A stretch of DNA of 64,000 nucleotides from Diadema setosum. Its lineage: Eukaryota > Echinodermata > Echinoidea > Diadematoida > Diadematidae. Positions 55,436 to 64,000 of this stretch are shown here, piece by piece (position 1 is the stretch's first letter; each line of letters begins with the position of its first letter). The notes beneath the pieces are model-generated. The model saw only the letters and a list, made by a program, of their open reading frames with translations, made no database searches and was not told where the DNA came from. The stretch covers positions 3,608,848 through 3,672,847 of the forward strand of contig CM067075.1 in assembly GCA_033980235.1 (NCBI GenBank), written 5' to 3'. The translations under genes and the position numbers were made by a program.

Positions 55436-55832
55436 CATGCACTAGCCCGTTTTTTTGTTTTTGCTCTGAGGGGCATTACGCTGTATGCCATCATCATTAC
55501 TCTTTATTAGTTTCTGAAGCATGACAGAAGACGTGTGAGATCCTTACGCACCAAGAATTTAAAGAGAAGGAATGATTGGAATCTATGGAAGGAAAGCAGG
55601 AAGAACAAAATGGCTGAAATGAGCCCTCATGGCCAGCTGGATTCTTTTTTATTTACTCATAAAACAAATATTAATCACTTCTCAACTGTTTGATGTAGTA
55701 TAACGAATCGTTTCAAAGAATCAGTTGTAAATTGATCTGTTTATATATTTTTTTCCTCCAGAATTGGGCATCCTTATCGGCACTGAAATAGTTCCGGCTC
55801 GCAAGGATCATTACACAAAAGCTTACAGTTTG
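55436..55832. other. No gene seen
   Basis: Unique sequence between two motif arrays; no exon. Confidence 0.4.
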
Positions 55833-56060
55833 TTATTTCGAAGGTTCGTGATTCTAAAGGCTCGTAATTCCGAACATGAATGGCTAGTTATTCCGAAGAG
55901 CCGTTGGTCCGGAAATGAAATAAGGTTCGTGTAATTTTGAAGGTTTGTTAGTATGCACCTTGTTTTATTTTGGGGGTGAACGAACCTCCGGAATGACGCC
56001 ATAAATGTTCAGAATAACGAAGTATATTTCATTTTCGGATTAAGTAACCTTCGGAACAGT
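55833..56060. repeat. TTCCGAAGGTTCGT-type motif array, copy E
   Basis: Starts TTATTTCGAAGGTTCGTGAT and GCTCGTAATTCCGAACATGA; ends with GTGAACGAACCTCCGGAATG, TTTCATTTTCGGATTAAG and AACCTTCGGAACAG. Direct units on the left, inverted on the right, as in copy D. Confidence 0.7.
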
Positions 56061-56832
56061 GGACATCACCCCAACAAAAGACGATATCAATTTTGAATTA
56101 TGCAGGAGAAGCATATACTGTACTCTTATGTCTTGCAAACATAGGGATTCGTGTTCAAATAAGGCTCTCTTTAAGATTGGATATATAATCTTGTGCATTC
56201 TACTAATATGGTTTTGTGAAGTACATTTACTACGGTATCGATAAAAAGTGTATTAGAAACTTCAAATTTTATATTTGTCGTAGACAATAAGCATGGTTAT
56301 TCACAATTACAAATTCTTCACACGCATAGGTGATGCTATGTATTATAACTATGCTTCACACGCTATGTAATCTATATGATATAGAGGGATCCAACACAGT
56401 ATTCAAGATGGTACAACGTACGTGAGAGCAATTATATGCAGTCAAATAGGGAACACTCCATCAAGATAATTGAATAATTTTTATATCATTCAGGTATCAC
56501 TGAAATTGATGAAGTTTATGACTCTCTGACTTTTTACTACTTGAAAAAAAAGAGAAAAATATAGGGCCATCGTAAAGATTGCCAACATAAATGTTGGAGG
56601 GCCACAAAATAGAACAAAGGAAAATAATGCCTATAGGAATGGTACACATGTCTACGTGACAACGGTCTTACGTCTACTTTCAATGCATAGGATCGATGGA
56701 ATTGTGTTATGACAAAATGTATATCAAACCATATGTACAAAAAATATATACATTAATGCTCAATTCGGTGTCAAAAACTCAAATCCTTGCACGACTAAGT
56801 GAGATTTTGTTCGTTTGAAGGACGCGGTAGGA
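56061..56832. other. No gene seen; 3' flank of the membrane-protein gene
   Basis: AT-rich. No clear AATAAA on the minus strand within 600 bp of the stop at 56,833, which leaves open that the coding region is an internal or first exon. Confidence 0.35.
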
Positions 56833-57255
56833 CTACCGCTTCTCTCTCTTCCATGTCTTGATGACGTATTGCATAGTTACTTTGTACGTCACAATCAACA
56901 GAATGGCCAGGATGACAGATAGAACGAGTGCCTTTATGATGGTAAATGGATACACGGGCCAGGCTTCGTCCACTAGCACGTGACCGCGCGGCGTCGTCGA
57001 GTGATCGCGTATGCCGTCTGTAATCATAGTGAAGTTCTCAGCGAAGGTCGAGTTTAGCGAGGACAGGTCCCACTCACCTCCATCGTTGGTGGCGCTGCTT
57101 GTACCGGTGGTTTCGTCGACAGGTGGTTGACCGGCGGCTGCCGCTGCCAGGCTCGGGACGGTCGGGGTTGGAAGAGGTTGCATGGCCGGCGGGGACTCTC
57201 CAGCGGTCGCCCGCCTAACGGCGTGACGCACCAGTCGCCGCAAGAGGTCATCCAT
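56833..57255 (-). CDS. Single-pass membrane protein or first exon of one, family unknown
   Basis: 140 codons; ATG in good context (CGTCATGG). Residues 1-20 are basic (M-D-D-L-L-R-R-L-V-R-H-A-V-R-R). Residues 20-58 are Ala/Pro/Thr-rich and probably disordered. Two N-glycosylation sequons, N-S-T and N-F-T, lie about residues 68-76, then an acidic linker and W-P-V-Y-P-F. A transmembrane helix follows at about 105-123 (I-I-K-A-L-V-L-S-V-I-L-A-I-L-L-I-V), with a basic tail K-T-W-K-R-E-K-R. There is no signal peptide, and charges place the N-terminus outside and the C-terminus inside. The DNA is CpG-rich, as in first exons. The glycosylated leader followed by this helix recalls the N-terminus and TM1 of an aminergic GPCR, but the G-N-x-L-V motif is absent and no strong donor is present. 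Coding status is fairly sure; identity is not. Confidence 0.6.
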   Translation of the reverse strand: MDDLLRRLVRHAVRRATAGESPPAMQPLPTPTVPSLAAAAAGQPPVDETTGTSSATNDGGEWDLSSLNSTFAENFTMITDGIRDHSTTPRGHVLVDEAWPVYPFTIIKALVLSVILAILLIVTYKVTMQYVIKTWKREKR

Positions 57256-57420
57256 GACGATTTTCTCACTTTTCGCTGCGGAATTTGACGTAATATGCAG
57301 AGCTTTTGCTCTGACGTTTAGCTGTTAACACCACGCGCACTCGCTCTGTGTCTTTGTTAGCGTTTGAGCGCTTAACAAAGATGTCTCCAATAATACACAG
57401 AAAGGGGAGATATCAAGATC
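57256..57420 (-). promoter_or_regulatory. Likely 5' UTR/promoter of the membrane-protein gene
   Basis: CpG-bearing sequence with TGACGTAA-like (57,287) and TGACGTTT (57,312) CRE-type words upstream on the minus strand. The evidence is compositional. Confidence 0.25.
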
Positions 57421-58900
57421 CTTATGCACAGCGATTAACCTCATTCATTCTGTTGTTACAATGTTCTGGAAGTGCAGAATCTCGAATGGCTCCGCTGACT
57501 ACACGACTTGTCTGAATTGGAGACCAAGCGTCAATTTCAAGATGATATTGTTATCATCAGGCGGTGTAATGTTCACAATCGCAGCAATGTCTCATGTACG
57601 ACAGTTCTGATGAGCTGAAAACAAAAATGACAAAGAAAAGACAAAATCGTCAGGGAATCAGCGCTAAAGTTTCTTCTTTAGATCGAATATCATTTGTATG
57701 AAAAAGCAGGAAATTTACAAGCAAAACCTGTACGGTTCAATTCATACGAATCAACTTGACAGAATGCTTCAGTGACGTTGTGAAAACAAGAAAAACTCTG
57801 CCAAGTTCAGTTTTAAAGTTTGTGTGCTCTTTCTGCAACACTGAAAATGATATTCTTCTCATGAGTGATGAGCTTCTATGTTATTGAGGTAGATAATTCA
57901 GATCTCTCCTTAGTGAGCTGGTAAGGAAGCTTCTTCATGATGGAGGGGAAATAAAAACTAAACAGTTTCTAGTAATTTATTCGAACCCGAAGAAATTCCA
58001 ACCGTTATTCTCGGTACAAAAGGAGAGAGTATTCTTCAGTGACATAGGATTAGTTTTCCATTTTTTTTTAACTCTTAGGTGTATAATCGCAAGATTTCAA
58101 ACACGATGTTGGGAGAGATTATTCTTTTACCATATACAAATTTCGCTTGCAAAAGGGATATATACGACCTTAAAAGATGAACAACGAAGTAATGTTAAGG
58201 AAACAACCTCCTGTCAAGGCAGTGAATGTAAGAATTAATGAACCTTTTTCAGGGTTCAAACTATTTTGATGATATCAAAAGAAATTTCCGAGAACAAATG
58301 TTAGTGACTAACACGTGTTATCCAAAACCAAGCTGATATTCACAGGAAGTGTTTAAACAAATGAAATGACCTTTTCAAAGTCTATAAAAAGCTGCTCGCA
58401 GACCCTCACTGTGTGTTTTTTTTATGTTGTTTGTTTTGTTTTGATTTGTATTGCCTTGTGTTTTCTTTGGATGGAGCGCGGAGGGGGGTTGGAGGGGTGA
58501 GGTACAAGGAGGAAGGAGAGAATACATTAGATTTTAATTGCAAAATGTTTCAAGAAATGAATTGACATTTTTCTAGTCAATACAAATGAAATAGAATTTT
58601 GTGACCTTTATCTTTCCTTCTTTTATTTTGGATTGAAGGGGGGGGGGGGGGTAAAAAGGAGAAAGGAAAAATTACAATAGATTTCGATTGCCACAGAGGC
58701 AAACTTGTCACGTTCGAATGCCATGACAGAGGTTGTTGGGAGCCAATCAATGGCAGACCTCTGGGCTTTAAGCGGCGGCTTGGAGGAGGGAACAATTAAT
58801 TGGACACTAATGCTGACATTAAAAGGTGCGGGAGATTAAATAAGTGTCATCTCTTTCGATCGGAGACGCGAGGACACGAAGAAAGAGATATTATAATCAC
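57421..58900. other. No gene seen
   Basis: AT-rich unique sequence with a G-run at 58,639-58,651 and a T-run at 58,062-58,070. Confidence 0.4.
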
Positions 58901-58924
58901 GTTCTTCTGACAACTGTGAGGAAC

Positions 58925-59095
58925 ATGACGTGAATGGAGGGAGGGGGGATGAAAAGAGAGGAGGGGGTTTGAAAATTAGAGAATGACAGAGAGGGAAAGA
59001 GAGAGAGAGAGAGAGAGTACGTGTAAGGAGAAGGATGAAAGACGTATCATAGTGAAAAAAGAGTAAGAAAGAGAGAGGGCGAGAAACTAAGGGAG

Positions 59096-59127
<32 letters not shown>

Positions 59128-59128
59128 G
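58925..59128. repeat. GA-rich low-complexity and (CAGA)n repeat
   Basis: GGAG/GAGA tract from 58,935, a pure GA run at 58,999-59,016 and (CAGA) units at 59,101-59,127. Confidence 0.85.
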
Positions 59129-59600
59129 AAAATAGAGAGAATACTTGTCCTCTTGAAACAAAGCTGTGACAGTGACAAGACTACAATTAGACACAGGTGG
59201 CGTTCCGTACACGACGTCTATAGACAACCTTGTCAAGCTATCAACTCACGGGTGACAAAACCACCTGCCCTCCTCTTGCTCTACGTATTATTCTTCCTTC
59301 AAGTCGCCCAATATTCAGTTCTAGGAGATACAATAAAGGTCCATCTTGTTTTTAGGAATACAAAGATTATCAACAAAAACATACATAAATGAAATAAAGC
59401 ATGAATTGAATTGAACCATGCTGTTAGCATTCCTCTTCATGTGCATCATTTGTTATGAAATCAATCATTGAGATTATTTTTGTTTGTTCCTCTTGTTACG
59501 TACTGCAATCCTAACAATTACCTTGCATAATGTAAGGACAAAGAGGTAACAGTGATAAGGACAATACTTGGGACAATGAGAACAATGATGATGATGAACA
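59129..59600 (+). other. No gene seen; short GAATT tail at 59,385-59,415
   Basis: AAATGAAATAAAGCATGAAT then TGAATTGAA resembles a plus-strand LINE or SINE tail. The preceding frame 59,153-59,392 is not supported. Confidence 0.35.
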
Positions 59601-59630
59601 ACAACAGAAACAACGACGACGACGACGACG

Positions 59631-59662
<32 letters not shown>

Positions 59663-59663
59663 A

Positions 59664-59715
<52 letters not shown>

Positions 59716-59739
59716 GAGATTACTACTACTACCACAACA

Positions 59740-59772
<33 letters not shown>

Positions 59773-59850
59773 GCTACTAATACTTCTTCTTCTACTACTA
59801 CTACTACTACTACTGATAATGATAATGATAGTAATGATAACAATAAAAAC
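59601..59850. repeat. Compound triplet microsatellite (ACG, CAA, TAC, GATAAT)
   Basis: Successive blocks of ACG (59,613-59,630), CAA (59,631-59,661), TAC/ACT (59,664-59,815, interrupted) and GATAAT units. The minus-strand frame of Val, Ser and Cys runs is a repeat artefact. Confidence 0.95.
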
Positions 59851-62330
59851 GACAGTAATAAAAATCGTGCCATTAAAGAAAATATACATATAAAAACCGC
59901 CGCGTCCTAAAGAGGTTTGTATAGTGTAGTCTTACCCCCAGTCACTCAATAAAATCCATCAGTACCAAACATTCATATCACGTGCGTTTTCTTTTATGTC
60001 GTCGTATGGCATATCGTCAGACTACTGAACGTGCAAACATTCGGAGAGATCATGAGGAAAATATCAATTAAATCCAGCTGATTTATGTCATAAAATTTCA
60101 ATGAGATATGGCCTTCTGTGTATTTATGGCACTGCACAAGAATACAACGTAACAACTTGACACGATAATACTACATGGCAAAGTAAAACAGGGGAAAGCG
60201 ATGTTCAATAAAACATGGACTTATGAAGAAACTGCGTGTGAAGGATAGCGCCTTGGACGGAATTCTCTATTACGAACGTATGCATTGCCTTCAATTCGCT
60301 AAAAATACAGCTGTCTCGTGACATTGTCATGTGTATGTGAATGCCCTTTCTATCTCCCTCTCCCTCCCTCGGAAGGTGCATATAGGTATAGAAGATTATC
60401 ACAAAAGTATTCTGTCTTCAATTACAGCAAATACTTAAGCTCCTCCAAACAATTACAATGGAAAAAGGAAAGAAAAAGATGAAACCTTGTTTCACAGCTA
60501 ATATCAAATTAAACATATCTTAGATAACTGTGTTAAGAATGTTATTTTTTTTTATTACCGTTGCTCTCTATGTAATGAGACATCGATATTAATTTATAGT
60601 TGCCGCCCTTAAAATCTGACGAATGGGGATGAGTATAGGCCTATAAGGATGAACGTTTGAACTTGAGAGAACTTTGTACTTTCATCATGATTTATGGAAA
60701 CAAAGAACAATGAAACAAACATCACTTGCATGTTATTTTCTTACCGGCTGACATGAGATTTATTAATGAATAATAAAAATACTTTTAATGCGTTCATCAG
60801 TCAATACTTTCCCTTTGATGAGTCTGCTGAATCAATTTTTGCCATACTTTACGCAGTACAAATCATTCTACCTGAACTCCTGTGACTGCTAAAGGGGCCA
60901 CTGACATGGCGATAACGAGCTCCGAAAAGAAACCCCGATGTTCTGTCAGTTAGATGTTGACGGATGAGAGCAATATATGTCTATTTGCAGTTCATCTCAG
61001 AAAAATCTTTGACGGCAAACAATCCACGCGTGTTGGCAAGAAAGAGAAGAGACGATCTGAGACGCGCGAACTCCTTTCAACGTTGATGGTCTTCTCAATC
61101 CATCAAAGGGACTAGAAATGCATTCTATCATTTGGCGCGCTTTTATTCTTCGCTGGTTTGTCGTCTGCATTTCTCGCTTGCGTCTTTATTCCAAGCTTCA
61201 CTGTTTTCGCTCAGTCCTCCACTGACAACATCCATATTTTTTCCCCTTCTCGATGTTTCAAGTGCGAGAAACTGGGCTAACTACACCATAATTTGAAACT
61301 CAGGACGTGTCGACAATAGCCGGAGCTGCATTTCACATTATTTCTGTCAGGCAGATTCGTCTTGATGTTGGTGACAGTTTAATGGCTGGCTAGATGCAAG
61401 AATAGTTTTGTTCTCAATTTCCATTTTTATAGCGCGGATGAATTCCAGCCCCACTTTAATGCGCAACCTAGAATAGGTATAATCTGACAACCTGTACATA
61501 TATTTTCGTCAAAGTATTGGCATTGCGTGAGCATGAATAAATGTATTGAACAGGCGCATTTTAGAAATTCGTCGAAATTCGTACGAACGATCAATTTCCT
61601 TTGAGAGATGTTGAGATTGTATCTGATAACATGTACACAAATAAAGATAAATAGAAGGGGCGTGCAAAGGGGGTAATAAGAAGAGAGAGAGAGAGATTGG
61701 GTTTTTAGCGAAGAGGAAATAAAGTAAACTATAAGAGTTTGAACAGAACCAAGAACACTTATACAAGTGGGCGAAAAGAAGACAGCTAAATAAGTATTTA
61801 CGTGAAACTATATCTTTGTGGATGGTACAAAAACTATAAAACTACCGTTGTCTCGTGCTTAGAATGGCTAAATTCGAGTCGAATGCATCGAATCATACTA
61901 CGATCCAACTACAAATAACAATGCTACAAATTACGATGCAATGCAATTGGGATTTCATTATAACATTTGAAAATGATGGAAGTAACTTGATCAGTGAATT
62001 GTAACGAATGCCCTCTAATTTCATATTCCTTTGAGCTATTATACGCACCCAGATATTGGTACAATGTACCACCTACAACGAGCGGCTAAAAGCAACGAAC
62101 GCACACACAAACCACGCTTATGGGGGGCTACCTCAAAGGGTATATCTCCAGGATTTGCTTTGTTTACTCTTGCTGGACATTCTAAACATCGACCTTATTT
62201 CTTCTGCTCTACAAACATTCACGACTAATGAGTCGTATCTACGATAACAGACAATCGAAAGTCTTTATTGGCTTACAAGACGGTCTCGTTAAGTACTATT
62301 ATACTTCATAAGCTCAATTAGACGAAGGAT
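59851..62330. other. No gene seen
   Basis: About 2.5 kb of unique DNA of mixed composition, with small frames on both strands (60,205-60,402 and 61,509-61,766 minus; 62,031-62,247 plus) lacking domains and splice sites. Confidence 0.4.
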
Positions 62331-62336
62331 GATATT

Positions 62337-62492
62337 TCACGTCCGTTTGAGCAGCCGACACATGGCAGGATAATGATCAAAATTTACGTCATTGCTCTGC
62401 TCGTTGAAATCTTTTATTGCCTGCACAGATTCTCTAATTGTCTGAGGAATGCGCTGTCTGTGATGCTTTACGTGAGCTGCAATAGTTCGCAT
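62337..62492 (-). CDS. Candidate 51-residue open frame, minus strand
   Basis: ATG at 62,492 to TGA at 62,337: M-R-T-I-A-A-H-V-K-H-H-R-Q-R-I-P-Q-T-I-R, then E-S-V-Q-A-I-K-D-F-N-E-Q-S-N-D-V and H-Y-P-A-M-C-R-L-L-K-R-T. GC-richer than its flanks and strongly protein-like (helical, basic, no low complexity). An in-frame TGA lies seven codons upstream. It may be a small protein, or the last exon of a gene if one of the internal AG sites is the true acceptor. Not recognised. Confidence 0.3.
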   Translation of the reverse strand: MRTIAAHVKHHRQRIPQTIRESVQAIKDFNEQSNDVNFDHYPAMCRLLKRT

Positions 62493-63624
62493 TTCAGAAA
62501 ACGGTTTTCAATGGACAAGGTCATAACCAACACATAATGCAGAATCATTCAGCAGTTTACGGAATTTGGAATTCAGTGACAGAAACACACCAGGGTGTAT
62601 AAATGTGTACATGTGTGTGAACCATAACTTTATGTGTCTATTTTTATTCTGAAAACGTCTCAAAAGATTGTCTTTTAGTACAGTAGTAGGATTTCGTTGA
62701 ATGATAACGCTGCTATTAAAAAAAAAACAATTCTTCTTTACTCACGATTTCTCTTTTGCTTGCCGTGGTATTATGCACAAAGGCAATATATGAAACGTAT
62801 ACCTTAACAAATTGTCCTGATACTTTTAAAACGAATTTTGTATTCTTGCCTTGCTACAATCACAAGTTGATATTAAAGCCTTATCATATTTTTATATTCT
62901 CATTCCCGACACGTCTTATGTACCCGTTTTGTTGTAAAACGATTAATGTGTGTTTGTAAAACAACTGTCACATTTAATTACAACATCGTAACGATCTGTA
63001 CAAACTTGAGGTTTTTACCGACGAGACAAAAATGGATCCTTTGCGGCACGTTCACATCTACTATAGATTGTGACTCTCCTGTCTTAAGAATCAACAGATT
63101 GTAGAAGGCATCAATCCAAAAATGAATGTAATGACAGTTTTATTAAAGCATTCGAGTAGTAAGAATTTTGATAACTAATGAGAACATGATTGTCATTATG
63201 CCGGTTTTGTAATACAGTTTGTGTTTCATTGGTGTGTATGTTATAGCTCCCTTGGCTTAGTGATGATAGCTTCTCTTAAGAAGCTGCTATCTCTGTTGAA
63301 ATGGCAAAAAGACGTGATGTTCTTCTTAATCATAATTGGATGCTGAAATGTGTTGCTGGACATTTTTTTTTTCCATGAAGATAGCAAATAATTCCTGAAG
63401 CAACAAAACAGACATGACTTATTATTGCTAAACGTTCTTCCTCAAAAGATTGAATAGACAACGTTGCAAAACTCCCATTTCAAGAGGTAACTTTTCAAAA
63501 TAAGCGTTCCCCATTTTAGCCAAATTTTACTACATTTTTTAGTCAGTTGTTATATTGCTTTTTATTCTCTTCGGAGCTTGAGGTAATGTAAATCATTTCC
63601 AGATAGAGTTTTGAATATTGTACA
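62493..63624. other. No gene seen
   Basis: AT-rich unique sequence. A small inverted pair, GCTTCTCTTAAGAAGC, is at 63,270-63,285. Frame 62,756-62,959 is not supported. Confidence 0.4.
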
Positions 63625-63815
63625 GTGCACTCCAGTTGCAACGAACACGATCATAGTGAAGTTCTCGTTAGAACAAAGTAAATATTCAAGTCGTAAAATA
63701 ATCATCTACATATATTTGTGTACTCTGCTGTTCAGCTTTAACGAATATTCGATATAAGATTAAGAATATTATGGGTCTCGAGAACTTCGTCATAACAACA
63801 GTCACCTGTATATCA
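63625..63815. mobile_element. Possible MITE with AACGAA units
   Basis: GTGCACTCCAGTTGCAACGA ... ATAGTGAAGTTCTCGTTA on the left and TCTCGAGAACTTCGTCATAA on the right are partly inverted. Several AACGAA/TAACGAA words lie between. Ends and target duplication are unclear. Confidence 0.35.
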
Positions 63816-64000
63816 ATTTCTTACGAAATATCTTCACTTCAAACCACGACAACGAAGCGTATATCTTATGACAGCGTTCTTTGTACCTTTTCATCATCAA
63901 GGTGGAAAAAAATTATTCCTTATATCTTGGTTTCATGATTTAGCACTTTAAACGCATTATCAATGAAAATACGAGAGGCTTTTAGCAGTCATGTCTTCAT

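Noticed and set aside
56833..57255. Confident assignment as an aminergic GPCR first exon
   Set aside because: The TM1 G-N-x-L-V motif is missing and no strong splice donor is present; kept only as a hypothesis.
59511..59873. 120-residue minus-strand frame rich in Val, Ser, Cys and Arg runs
   Set aside because: It is the translation of a compound triplet microsatellite.

Overview
The window is eukaryotic, AT-rich, intron-rich nuclear DNA. It is dense in TA, TG/CA and triplet microsatellites, 3' ends of non-LTR retrotransposons, foldback elements and MITEs, with few protein-coding exons. The repeat style (LINE ends with AATTG tails, hAT-type MITEs, many dispersed elements with inverted ends) and the frequent word TAGGCCTAC fit a marine invertebrate deuterostome, most likely an echinoderm. 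The species is inference. No long complete gene of known function lies here; what is visible are partial genes, single exons and decayed exons.

Layout. (1) 0.44-3.8 kb and 20.3-28.6 kb are two diverged copies of one segment. Each carries a leader-like start and two phase-matched exons of a small protein whose second exon resembles a farnesoic acid O-methyltransferase-like (Methyltransf_FA) domain. Copy 2 is open; copy 1 is broken by small deletions in exon 2. Copy 2 has grown by insertions in its 4.2 kb intron and 3' flank. (2) 5.9-8.9 kb holds a four-exon gene or decaying gene, with Ala/Glu/Pro/Leu repeat exons around a Tudor-like exon, a terminal exon and an AATAAA signal. Splice phases match throughout, but two in-frame TGA codons and two frame breaks interrupt it. 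(3) 9.7-17 kb is tandem repeats, MITEs and two related LINE fragments. (4) 30-38 kb holds dispersed repeats, a 538 bp tandem duplication that copies a candidate exon, and a tRNA-Thr-like Pol III unit. (5) 42.6-43.5 kb is a clear 5'-truncated LINE with the C-terminus of its reverse transcriptase. (6) 56.8-57.3 kb carries, on the minus strand, the best single coding region of the window: a 140-residue single-pass membrane protein, or the first exon of a larger one, in locally CpG-rich DNA.

The most distinctive content is several dispersed families built from short motifs in direct and inverted order: a GAACCGRC hairpin family (four copies, one with a perfect 38 bp palindrome), a TTCCGAAGGTTCGT array family (five copies), a GGTGGGGC foldback family with a telomere-like core, and MITE pairs in opposite orientations. 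A tandem pair of MITEs also carries 52 bases identical to nearby sequence in segmental copy 2. Domain names and repeat classes are judged from memory of family patterns, not from a search.
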